From Citrobacter freundii (lineage in GTDB: Bacteria > Pseudomonadota > Gammaproteobacteria > Enterobacterales > Enterobacteriaceae), in contig NZ_JAALBX010000004.1 in NCBI RefSeq assembly GCF_011077955.1, positions 62,001 through 126,000 on the forward strand: a stretch of 64,000 bases of DNA. The letters are read 5' to 3'. Both the position numbers and the translations under genes were made by a program. A model generated the notes under the pieces. The model had not been told where the DNA came from and made no database searches. It saw nothing but the letters and a program-made list of their open reading frames with translations. Each line of letters starts with the position of its first letter. Within the stretch, counting starts at the first letter, position 1. Shown piece after piece: positions 48,306 through 56,191 of the stretch.

Positions 48306-50300
48306 TTACAAATTACGGGCGATTTCGTAGGCATCCCAAATCGCATACATAATGTTGTTTACGCGCTTAGCATCACCGAGTAAGTAACACTCTCTCGCGT
48401 CGTCTTTAATTTCATTCCACAGCCGGTTTTCGCTGTGATATCCCACCGCATAAACGACCGTATCTACGTTAAAATCGCGCGCGCCTTCAATGCCCTGGGT
48501 TTTTATGCCCTGAGGAGTAATCTCGATGACCCGCGTCTGGCGATGGATTTCAACGTATTCATAATGCAGCAGATCCCTTAGCATATCCGCATTCATCACG
48601 GGCATCGCGCCGCCCAGTATCGTATCGCTGGCTTCAATCAGAATAACCTGGCGACCCAGCCGTTTCAGCCACAGTCCAAGTTCAGCTCCCACCAGCCCTG
48701 CGCCAATAATAGCCACCCGCGGGCCCGCCAGTTCTACCTGCATCAGCACGTCAGTGGCGCACCAGGCGGGCAGGCTGCCATGCCCTTTAATCGGCGGAAC
48801 AATGGGCTTCGAACCGGTAGCGATGATGACGGCATCCGGCTCAATGGCGCAGATGTCATCACGGGTGATTTCATGGTTGCGCGTTATCTGCACATCAGTT
48901 TCGCTTAGGGCGTGCTGATACCACTTCAGCAGATCCCGATCGTCTGATTTAAACGGCGGCATGCCTCCCGGGATCACGACACCACCCAGCGCACTGCTTT
49001 TTTCATACAGGCTTACGCGATGCCCACGCAGCGCCGCCACCCGAGCCGCTTCCATACCCGCCACACCGCCACCGACCACGAGGACATGCTTTTTGTCGAA
49101 CGCCGGCGTAATGCCGTAGGTGGTTTCACGGCCACATGCCGGATTAACGGCGCAGCTTAAACGGCCGCCTTTGGCAAAACGCCCCATGCACCCTTCATGA
49201 CAGGATAAGCACGGGCGAATCGCCGCCGTTCGGTTAAGACGGACTTTATTGGGCAAATCCGGATCGGCTAACAGCGGGCGCCCTAATCCCACCATATCGC
49301 ATTCCCCATTTTGCAGCGCCTGACGGGCCAGCTTATCGTCATCCATGCGGCCTGCCACAATAACCGGCACATTAACCGCTTTTTTCAAAAGCCTTGAAAA
49401 CTCAAGGTAGATGCCCTTTTTGCCAAAATACATCGGCGGATGATTCCAGTACCAGGAATCATAGGTTCCCGCATCCACATCCAGCGCATCGTAACCTGCC
49501 GCCACCAGTATTTTTGCCGCCGCAAGTCCTTCTTCTGTGTCGCGGCCTTTCTCTTCAAACGTCTCGCCTGGCACCGCGCCCTGACGATGGCCTTTTATAA
49601 AACTTTTCAGACTGAAACGCAGCGCCACCGGGAAGTCTTCGCCGCAAGCGGCTTTTATGGCTTTCACTATCTCCACCGGGAATTTAAGCCGCCCCGCCAG
49701 GTCGCCGCCGAACTCATCCTGCCGCTGGTTATAAAACGAGAGCGTAAATTGATCCAACAAATACCCTTCGTGCACCGCGTGGATTTCAACGCCATCAAAC
49801 CCGCTTTGCTGGGCTATCTTCGCGCTTTGCACAAACCCCTCAATAAACTGATAGATCTCACTGCGCGTTAAGGCGCGATGCTGGATTTCGGGCTGCCACC
49901 GGTTCGACATCGGCGAAGGCGCAACGGGATGGGTCGCTACTGATGATTTACCCGAATAGCCAAATCCGGCAGTCAATTGAAGGAAAATTTTACTGCCCCA
50001 CGCATGGACGCGTTCAGTCATCTCCATGGCGCTAAATAAAAACGCATTTGGATTCAGTGTGGGAAGCGGCATATGACAGGGCGTGATGCCTTCAATCTGT
50101 GGGGCGACGTCGCAAAGGCCGGTGATGATTAGCCCCACTCCGCCTTTGGCTCTCGCCACAAAATACTCCACGGCGCTTTGGCTAAAAGCCCCCTGCGCAT
50201 CGGCATGCCCCACATTACCCATGGGCGCCATGACGTAGCGGTTTTTAATCTCAACATTTCTGATGGTGATAGGTTGGAAAAGCGGATTGGATGTATACAT
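48306..50300 (-). CDS. [4Fe-4S] NADH:flavin oxidoreductase, enoate reductase/BaiCD type
   Basis: A 664-residue protein with the architecture of 2,4-dienoyl-CoA reductase and 2-enoate reductase. It has an FMN TIM barrel of the old yellow enzyme type (1-350), cluster ligands Cys364, Cys367, Cys371 and Cys383 (CxxCx3Cx11C), then an FAD site VLVVGGGVAGMEAA (407-420) and a second Rossmann site VAIIGAGLVGAELG. The barrel motif HAVHEGYLLDQF (174-185) is nearer to anaerobic enoate reductases and bile-acid BaiCD/BaiH than to FadH as I remember them. The substrate is unknown. Absent from this position in K-12. AGGA precedes the ATG by nine bases. Confidence 0.9.
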   Translation of the reverse strand: MYTSNPLFQPITIRNVEIKNRYVMAPMGNVGHADAQGAFSQSAVEYFVARAKGGVGLIITGLCDVAPQIEGITPCHMPLPTLNPNAFLFSAMEMTERVHAWGSKIFLQLTAGFGYSGKSSVATHPVAPSPMSNRWQPEIQHRALTRSEIYQFIEGFVQSAKIAQQSGFDGVEIHAVHEGYLLDQFTLSFYNQRQDEFGGDLAGRLKFPVEIVKAIKAACGEDFPVALRFSLKSFIKGHRQGAVPGETFEEKGRDTEEGLAAAKILVAAGYDALDVDAGTYDSWYWNHPPMYFGKKGIYLEFSRLLKKAVNVPVIVAGRMDDDKLARQALQNGECDMVGLGRPLLADPDLPNKVRLNRTAAIRPCLSCHEGCMGRFAKGGRLSCAVNPACGRETTYGITPAFDKKHVLVVGGGVAGMEAARVAALRGHRVSLYEKSSALGGVVIPGGMPPFKSDDRDLLKWYQHALSETDVQITRNHEITRDDICAIEPDAVIIATGSKPIVPPIKGHGSLPAWCATDVLMQVELAGPRVAIIGAGLVGAELGLWLKRLGRQVILIEASDTILGGAMPVMNADMLRDLLHYEYVEIHRQTRVIEITPQGIKTQGIEGARDFNVDTVVYAVGYHSENRLWNEIKDDARECYLLGDAKRVNNIMYAIWDAYEIARNL

Positions 50301-50315
50301 TTATTAGCGTCCTAT

Positions 50316-50333
50316 TAATTGCGTTAGCAATTA
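50316..50333 (-). promoter_or_regulatory. Palindrome upstream of the flavoenzyme gene
   Basis: TAATTGC-GTTA-GCAATTA, perfect seven-base arms, 16 bases before the ATG. On the minus strand the A/T-rich TATATAAAAT directly upstream could be the -10. The position suits a repressor operator. Confidence 0.45.
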
Positions 50334-50449
50334 TTTTATATACACCAATAAAAAGCAGGGTTATGACATTAAATGCGCATCATCAAAAACTTACCGGGAA
50401 TGGCGGCGAGAAAATTCGTCAATGGAAGGTGAAAAGCTGCCGCTACTAT

Positions 50450-50704
50450 TTAAGGTGCGGTATCGAACTCAAGCTTGATGAGATACGTCATGGCGGCATC
50501 CCGGTTGGTGGAACACATTTCACGGCTGGCCTGTAATCCGGCGCAAACGCTGGGGCGTAACGGGGAGGTAAAAATCTTACACAGGTTATTATCTGAAAGC
50601 TGAATGCAACGCGTGTTTGCGGGCTTGCCCTGCGGCATTCCAGGAATGGGGGATGAGATAGAGGGCGCGATGCAGCATGCGCCGCAATCTGGACGGCATT
50701 CCAT
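50450..50704 (-). CDS. yeiW: YkgJ-type cysteine-cluster protein YeiW
   Basis: An 84-residue protein with the UPF0153/YkgJ motif. The N-terminal CxxxCGACC (Cys at 3, 7, 10 and 11) and later Cys residues in NLCKIF, SVCAGL and REMC suggest an Fe-S or zinc site. The block [19 protein letters not shown] matches E. coli YeiW, which has the same length. The function is unknown. K-12 has it between setB and yeiP; here the flavoenzyme gene has come in on its downstream side. The 149 bases to the flavoenzyme start hold the palindrome and no gene. Confidence 0.9.
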   Translation of the reverse strand: MECRPDCGACCIAPSISSPIPGMPQGKPANTRCIQLSDNNLCKIFTSPLRPSVCAGLQASREMCSTNRDAAMTYLIKLEFDTAP

Positions 50705-50871
50705 TCTGGGCTCCGGGTGCAGAAGTAAACGGCGACTTTAACAGGCGGTTGCGATCTGACCTATAACTTTCACATCAAATACCCTGTACGCTCGAATTCC
50801 ACTTGCCACAATCGCAAGCCGCGAGTAGTTTGTCGCGATATTTTACTGGCCCTATTTACAGGATTTATCCA

Positions 50872-51444
50872 ATGCCAAGAGCAAACGAAATAAAGAAAGG
50901 TATGGTTCTCAATTACAACGGCAAACTGCTGTTGGTTAAAGACATTGATATCCAGGCCCCAAGCGCGCGCGGCGCGGCGACGTTATACAAAATGCGCTTC
51001 TCCGATGTACGCACCGGTTTGAAAGTGGAAGAACGCTTTAAAGGTGATGATATCGTCGATACCGTGACCCTGACCCGCCGCTTCGTGAATTTTTCCTATG
51101 TCGATGGCAATGAATATGTGTTTATGGACGCGGAAGACTACACGCCGTTTATCTTCAATAAAGAACAAATTGAAGATGAACTGCTGTTTATTCCGGAAGG
51201 CGGCATGCCAGATATGCAAGTGCTGACATGGGATGAGCAACTGCTGGCGCTGGAACTGCCGCAGACGGTAGATCTGGAAATCGTTGAAACCTCTCCGGGC
51301 ATTAAAGGCGCCTCCGCCAGTGCGCGTACCAAACCGGCTACCCTGTCTACCGGCCTGGTTATCCAGGTGCCAGAATACCTGAGTACCGGCGACAAAATCC
51401 GTATTCATATTCCGGAACGCCGCTATATGGGCCGTGCCGATTAA
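50872..51444 (+). CDS. efpL: Elongation factor P-like protein EfpL (YeiP)
   Basis: A 190-residue EF-P paralogue with three beta-barrel domains, the E. coli length. The loop that carries the modified Lys34 in EF-P reads [13 protein letters not shown] here, with Arg at the tip, the mark of the EfpL branch. The C-terminal oligonucleotide-binding fold ends ERRYMGRAD. It relieves ribosomes stalled at proline-rich and some other motifs. I used the ATG before PRANEIKK; an upstream in-frame start has no support. A GGGGCA/TGCCCC hairpin follows the gene. Confidence 0.96.
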   Translation: MPRANEIKKGMVLNYNGKLLLVKDIDIQAPSARGAATLYKMRFSDVRTGLKVEERFKGDDIVDTVTLTRRFVNFSYVDGNEYVFMDAEDYTPFIFNKEQIEDELLFIPEGGMPDMQVLTWDEQLLALELPQTVDLEIVETSPGIKGASASARTKPATLSTGLVIQVPEYLSTGDKIRIHIPERRYMGRAD

Positions 51445-51455
51445 GATTTCCTGAC

Positions 51456-51480
51456 GGGGGCAGCCATGCCCCTGTTTGTT
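51456..51480 (+). terminator. Probable efpL terminator
   Basis: GGGGCA-GCCA-TGCCCC followed by CTGTTTGTT, a good stem with a poor T-run, 12 bases after the stop. The 233 bases from here to yeiQ hold no gene. Confidence 0.5.
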
Positions 51481-51713
51481 ATTATTTCGTTACCTCCCTC
51501 TCTATTCTGCATCTGATATTCCTAGCCCCTGCCAAGTTGTTATACCAATTCAGCGCAAGCTCTCGGACACGTTTTCGCCATAATGGAGTGAAAGCGGCAT
51601 AATGCATGATCGTCTTCACATTCTACAGATTCTGACGGCACACCAATTCACATTGCTGTCGTATAACTTTACACTGGTGATGTTAATTAATGGTTAATCA
51701 GGTAAAGCAGATA

Positions 51714-53180
51714 ATGAAAAACCTCGCCACCGCTTCTCTTCCGCCCGACGTGCTGACGCCGGATTACGACCGCAGCGCGCTCAAAAGCCGTATCGTGCAT
51801 CTTGGCTTCGGCGCCTTTCATCGCGCGCATCAGGCTTTACTGACAGACCGGGTATTGCGTAAAAACGGCGGTGACTGGGGGATCTGCGAGATTAGCTTGT
51901 TCAGCGGCGATAAACTGATGAGCGAGCTACGCGCGCAGGATCATCTGTTTACCGTGCTGGAAAAAGGCGCGCAAGGAAACACCGCGATTGTGGTGGGCGC
52001 GGTTAACGAGTGCCTGAACGCAAGGCTTGATGGCCTTGAGGCGATTATTGAGAAGTTCTGCGAACCGCAAGTGGCCATCGTCTCCCTGACCATTACCGAG
52101 AAAGGCTATTGTATCGACCCGGCCAGCGGTCAGCTTGATATCAGCAATGAACGCATTATTCACGATCTGGCCACGCCTCATCAGCCCCACTCCGCGCCAG
52201 GCCTGCTGGTGGAAGCGCTGGCGCGCCGTCAAGCGCGTGGGCATAACCCCTTTACCGTGCTGTCTTGCGATAATATTCCGGAAAATGGGCAGGTAGTGCG
52301 CCAGGCCGTGATTGGTATGGCGCAAAAGCGCTCACCGGAGCTGGCGCAGTGGATTGCCGAACACGTCTCTTTCCCGGCCACCATGGTGGACCGAATTGTC
52401 CCGGCGGCGACGCCTGAGTCGTTGGCGGAAATCAGCGCGATTTTAGGCGTTGAAGACCCGTGCGCGATTAGCGCTGAGCCGTTTATTCAGTGGGTCGTCG
52501 AAGATAATTTCATCGCGGGACGCCCGGAATGGGAAGCGGCAGGCGTACAGATGGTGGATGACGTCCTGCCCTGGGAGCAGATGAAACTGCGTATGCTTAA
52601 CGGCAGTCATTCATTCCTGGCCTGGCTCGGTTATCTTGCAGGCTACAAACACATTGCCGACTGTATGGCTGACGAAAATTTCTCAACCGCCGCCCGTCGC
52701 CTGATGCTGACTGAACAAGCGCCGACGCTGCGTATCACCGGGGTAGATTTACATGAGTATGCAGATAGTCTTATCGCGCGTTTTCGCAATCCGGCCCTGA
52801 AGCACCAGACCTGGCAAATCGCGATGGATGGCAGTCAGAAACTGCCACAACGTATGCTTGACAGTATTCGCTGGCACCTGGCGAATGGCGGCGACTGGTC
52901 GTTTCTGGCCCTCGGTGTCGCCGGTTGGATGCGCTATGTCAGCGGCGTTGACGACAGCGGCGCGCCGATAGATATACGCGATCCGCTGGTGGACAAAATT
53001 CGCGCCCAGGTGGAGAAAAGCCGTGAAGAAAATCGCGTCGAGGCGTTGCTGAGCCTGAAAGAAATTTTCGGCGCCGATCTGCCCGCCAACCCGATTTTTA
53101 TTCATACGCTCAACGCCGCGTGGCAAAACCTGTGCCGCAATGGTGCGCGTGATGCCGTTGCGCGCCTGGCGCGCCGTTAA
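51714..53180 (+). CDS. yeiQ: Mannitol dehydrogenase family oxidoreductase YeiQ
   Basis: A 488-residue polyol dehydrogenase of the MtlD/UxuB/UxaB family, the E. coli length. The Rossmann nucleotide motif is IVHLGFGAFHRAHQA (about 25-39), and the catalytic Lys lies in LRMLNGSHSFLAWLGYL near residue 300 with the family's KxxxxNxxH spacing (KLRMLNGSH). It probably oxidises or reduces a hexonate or hexitol with NAD; the substrate is not established, and fructuronate or mannonate is the usual guess. A start eight codons upstream is open, but this ATG gives the family length. Confidence 0.92.
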   Translation: MKNLATASLPPDVLTPDYDRSALKSRIVHLGFGAFHRAHQALLTDRVLRKNGGDWGICEISLFSGDKLMSELRAQDHLFTVLEKGAQGNTAIVVGAVNECLNARLDGLEAIIEKFCEPQVAIVSLTITEKGYCIDPASGQLDISNERIIHDLATPHQPHSAPGLLVEALARRQARGHNPFTVLSCDNIPENGQVVRQAVIGMAQKRSPELAQWIAEHVSFPATMVDRIVPAATPESLAEISAILGVEDPCAISAEPFIQWVVEDNFIAGRPEWEAAGVQMVDDVLPWEQMKLRMLNGSHSFLAWLGYLAGYKHIADCMADENFSTAARRLMLTEQAPTLRITGVDLHEYADSLIARFRNPALKHQTWQIAMDGSQKLPQRMLDSIRWHLANGGDWSFLALGVAGWMRYVSGVDDSGAPIDIRDPLVDKIRAQVEKSREENRVEALLSLKEIFGADLPANPIFIHTLNAAWQNLCRNGARDAVARLARR

Positions 53181-53196
53181 TTTATTCGCCTCTTTC

Positions 53197-53222
53197 GGGG
53201 AGCAACCAGGCTCCCCCTCTTC
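53197..53222 (+). terminator. yeiQ terminator
   Basis: GGGGAGC-AACCAG-GCTCCCC followed by CTCTTCTC. The stem is strong and the pyrimidine tract only partly T. It lies 16 bases after the yeiQ stop. Confidence 0.65.
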
Positions 53223-53302
53223 TCATCGCCGCCATTTTTAGCCAGGATTACTGGCTACACTTTGTTATCGTCTTTCACGATATTAATTTGGCAGGAGCCA
53301 CC

Positions 53303-54289
53303 GTGACCAAAACCAACCTGATTACCGGCTTTTTAGGCAGCGGTAAAACCACTACGATCCTTCATTTGTTAGCCAATAAAGATCCCGCCGAGAAATGGGC
53401 GGTGCTGGTCAATGAATTTGGCGAAGTGGGTATAGATGGCGCGCTACTCGCTGACAGCGGCGCGTTGCTAAAAGAGATCCCCGGCGGCTGTATGTGTTGC
53501 GTCAACGGCCTGCCCATGCAGGTAGGATTAAATACCCTGCTGCGCCAGGGTAAGCCCGACAGACTGTTGATTGAGCCGACGGGTCTTGGTCACCCGAAAC
53601 AGATCCTTGATATGTTGACCGCCCCGGTTTACGAACCGTGGATCGATTTGCGCGCGACGCTGTGTCTGCTTGACGCGCGCCAGTTACTGGATGAACAGTA
53701 TCTGAACAATGATAATTTTCGCGATCAACTGGCTGCCGCAGACATTATCATCGCCAATAAACAAGACCGTGCAGAAATCGATGCGTTAAACGCCCTGCAA
53801 CAGTGGCACGAGAAAAATGGCGATGAGCGCCCGCTCGTCACGGCGACACGCGGGCAAATTGATACTGCGTTGCTTGACGCGCCACGCCGCAATACCCGCA
53901 CGTTACCGTCAAGCCCGGACCATGTTCACGCCCATCCGTCGTCACGGGGTTTAGCGGCGCTGAATTTAGCCAGTCATCAGCGCTGGCGCCGTAGCCTTAA
54001 TCAGGGCCAGGGCTTCCATGCCTGCGGATGGATTTTCGATAGCGAAACCGTTTTCGACACGATTGGTCTGCTGGAGTGGGCGCGCCTTGCGCCAGTCGAT
54101 CGCGTGAAAGGCGTCATGCGCATTCCTGAAGGACTGGTCCGCATTAATCGCCAGGGTCTGGACTTACACATTGAAACGCAAAATGTTGCGCCGCCAGACA
54201 GCCGTATTGAACTTATTCACAATGCGCAGGCCGACTGGAATGCATTGCAATCAAGTTTGTTGAAGATTCGTTTAAGTTTGTCCGACTAA
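53303..54289 (+). CDS. yeiR: COG0523 zinc-binding GTPase YeiR
   Basis: A 328-residue G3E-family GTPase, the E. coli length. P-loop GFLGSGKTT (9-17), the Walker-B-like region VNEFGEVGIDG, the metal-binding CxCC motif in GGCMCCVNG (about residues 63-71), base recognition NKQD, and a C-terminal CobW domain from about 215. A His-rich stretch (PDHVHAHPSS, near 204-213) may add metal ligands. It is thought to act as a zinc metallochaperone. The start is a GTG five bases after AGGAG, which restores the family length. Confidence 0.93.
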   Translation: MTKTNLITGFLGSGKTTTILHLLANKDPAEKWAVLVNEFGEVGIDGALLADSGALLKEIPGGCMCCVNGLPMQVGLNTLLRQGKPDRLLIEPTGLGHPKQILDMLTAPVYEPWIDLRATLCLLDARQLLDEQYLNNDNFRDQLAAADIIIANKQDRAEIDALNALQQWHEKNGDERPLVTATRGQIDTALLDAPRRNTRTLPSSPDHVHAHPSSRGLAALNLASHQRWRRSLNQGQGFHACGWIFDSETVFDTIGLLEWARLAPVDRVKGVMRIPEGLVRINRQGLDLHIETQNVAPPDSRIELIHNAQADWNALQSSLLKIRLSLSD

Positions 54290-54326
54290 CGTGGCCTGCG
54301 TGTAAACTCAGAGTGTGATAACGATC

Positions 54327-55040
54327 ATGAAAACGCGCCTCTCTACTATCGTGTTACTGAACTTTGCCGGGCTGGCGTTGTTCTTTTCCTGGCTACTGCC
54401 TGCGAACCATGGGTTCTGGTTTCCCGTCGATGCCGGCGTGTTCCGCTACTTCAACAATTTGTTAGTAGAGAACCGTGCGTTTTTATGGCTGGTCGCCATT
54501 ACCAATAACCGTGCTTTTGACGGTTGCTCGCTGCTGGCGATGGGACTGTTAATGCTTTCCTTCTGGTTAAAGCAAACGCCTTATGGCCGCCGTCAGATTG
54601 TTATCATGGGCATTGTCATGTTGTTGACCGCCGTGGTGCTGAACCAGATAGGGCAGCAAATTCCGGTGCAGCGCCAAAGCCCTACGCTCTTTTTTAATGA
54701 TATTCATCGGGTCAGTGATTTACTGAATATCCCCACCAAAGACGCGTCGAAAGATAGCTTCCCTGGGGATCACGGCATGATGCTAATGATTTTTTGCGGA
54801 TTTATGCTGCGCTATTTCGGCAGCCGGGCTTTTGCCATTTCACTTATTATTTTTGTGGTTTTTTCACTACCGAGAATGATGATTGGCGCTCACTGGTTTA
54901 CCGATATTTTCGTTGGTTCCTTATCCGTAATTTTAGTAGGGCTTCCCTGGATATTAATGACACCACTAAGCGATAAAATAATCACGCTGTTAAACCACTA
55001 TTTGCCTGGAAAGAATAAATCTCTCCATAATAGCAACTAA
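54327..55040 (+). CDS. lpxT: Kdo2-lipid A phosphotransferase LpxT (YeiU)
   Basis: A 237-residue PAP2-family inner-membrane enzyme, the E. coli length, with six predicted helices. The phosphatase signature is KDASKDSFPGDHGMM (about residues 134-148) with the active His, and PRMMIGAHWFTDI holds the second Arg and His plus Asp. It transfers phosphate from undecaprenyl pyrophosphate to lipid A, making the 1-diphosphate form on the periplasmic side, and recycles the carrier. An upstream GTG would add four residues; the ATG is preferred by length. Its terminator follows. Confidence 0.94.
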   Translation: MKTRLSTIVLLNFAGLALFFSWLLPANHGFWFPVDAGVFRYFNNLLVENRAFLWLVAITNNRAFDGCSLLAMGLLMLSFWLKQTPYGRRQIVIMGIVMLLTAVVLNQIGQQIPVQRQSPTLFFNDIHRVSDLLNIPTKDASKDSFPGDHGMMLMIFCGFMLRYFGSRAFAISLIIFVVFSLPRMMIGAHWFTDIFVGSLSVILVGLPWILMTPLSDKIITLLNHYLPGKNKSLHNSN

Positions 55041-55055
55041 ATTGTTCATATATTA

Positions 55056-55093
55056 AACCGCCATTTGTCTAAAAAACGTCTGGCGGTTTTTTA
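55056..55093 (+). terminator. lpxT terminator
   Basis: AACCGCCA..TGGCGGTT stem with a 17-base interior containing TTGTCTAAAAAACGTC, followed by TTTTAT. It lies about 15 bases after the lpxT stop. Confidence 0.82.
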
Positions 55094-55454
55094 TTGGGCA
55101 TAAAAATTTAGCTTAAATAACAAACAAAACATTTATCATAAAAATGAAACACTTGCTTATTATCCCGCCATCAATGTTAAAAATTTGTTTAAATATAATT
55201 TTTGTTTTTTAACATTACAATTTCTTATAAAAAATCGGATAAAAGCGCTCGCCATGCGAGTTTCGATCGGGTACTCTCGGGTTCGCTTTGTTGGCAAACG
55301 GTTAAATACTGGCGTATGAGTAATCTTAGTGTGCGTTTCTCCACAGTTTTGCACATCCAGAATTGTCTCATCCCGCCTATGTAATTAGTCTCGTCACGTT
55401 TGGCATTTTTTATAACGATTTTGTCGTTAAGGACTTCAAGGGAAAATAAACAAC
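55094..55454. other. A/T-rich intergenic region upstream of mepS
   Basis: About 360 bases with no gene that I can support; the short frames (60-64 codons) lack ribosome binding sites and motifs. The first 150 bases are very A/T-rich. A small stem CTCGC-CAT-GCGAG lies at 55248-55260. The segment must carry the mepS promoter and a leader, but I could not choose between several weak -10 candidates. Confidence 0.4.
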
Positions 55455-56024
55455 ATGGTCAAATCTCAGCCGATTGTGAGATATTTCTTGCGGGTAATCC
55501 CTGCGATTGCAGTAGCGGTACTGCTCTCCGCTTGTAGCTCCACCCATACCGCGAAGAATGCGCATTCTGAGACGCATGCAGTTGGCAGTAACGACAGTTA
55601 TTTACTGCAAGCCTCTCAGGATGAATTTGAACAAATGGTCCGTAACGTCGATATTAAATCGCGCTTAATGGAACAATACACCAGTTGGAAAGGCGTACGC
55701 TATCGCCTCGGCGGCAGCACCCGTAGCGGCATTGATTGCTCCGGTTTTGTGCAGCGTACTTTCCGCGAACAATTTGGTTTAGAGTTGCCGCGTTCCACCT
55801 ACGAGCAGCAGGAAATGGGTAAACACGTTTCCCGCACTGGCTTGCGGACCGGTGATTTAGTCCTGTTCCGTGCAGGGTCGACTGGGCGTCATGTCGGGAT
55901 TTATATCGGCAACAATCAGTTTGTACATGCATCGACCAGCAGCGGCGTTGTCATTTCCAGCATGGATGAGCCCTACTGGAATAAGCGCTACAATGAGGCG
56001 CGACGAGTTCTGAGCCGCAGTTAA
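55455..56024 (+). CDS. mepS: Murein DD-endopeptidase MepS (Spr)
   Basis: A 189-residue lipoprotein (E. coli 188). The lipobox LLSAC puts the lipidated Cys at residue 27, and Ser at the next position directs it to the outer membrane. The NlpC/P60 domain carries the catalytic triad Cys95 (IDCSGF), His146 (GRHVGIYIG) and His158 (QFVHAS), equal to 68/119/131 of the mature E. coli protein with a one-residue offset. It cuts peptidoglycan cross-links to allow wall growth and is normally turned over by NlpI-Prc. A terminator hairpin follows. Confidence 0.97.
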   Translation: MVKSQPIVRYFLRVIPAIAVAVLLSACSSTHTAKNAHSETHAVGSNDSYLLQASQDEFEQMVRNVDIKSRLMEQYTSWKGVRYRLGGSTRSGIDCSGFVQRTFREQFGLELPRSTYEQQEMGKHVSRTGLRTGDLVLFRAGSTGRHVGIYIGNNQFVHASTSSGVVISSMDEPYWNKRYNEARRVLSRS

Positions 56025-56071
56025 TCTTGTTGTCATTTTCCCTTGACTGCCAACAAGATGCTGTATGATAT

Positions 56072-56099
56072 AAACGCTGCTTCGGCAGCGTTTTTGTTT
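56072..56099 (+). terminator. mepS terminator
   Basis: AAACGCTGC-TTCG-GCAGCGTTT with a stable UUCG tetraloop, then TTGTTT, about 50 bases after the mepS stop. Confidence 0.88.
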
Positions 56100-56191
56100 A
56101 CTGGAAATGATGTGATTACGCTCATCCCTCTCTACGTTATATTCTTCAAATAGTCTTTCCATCTTTTAAAAATTTCAGAGAATCTGCCTGA

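Noticed and set aside
50291-50536. 81-codon plus-strand open frame with a hydrophobic N-terminus between the flavoenzyme and yeiW
   Set aside because: Its start overlaps the flavoenzyme's first codons on the other strand, no ribosome binding site is visible, and its second half is antisense to yeiW, which has clear homology.
55160-55384. Short frames (60-64 codons) in the lpxT-mepS gap
   Set aside because: A/T-rich chance frames without a ribosome binding site or recognisable protein features.
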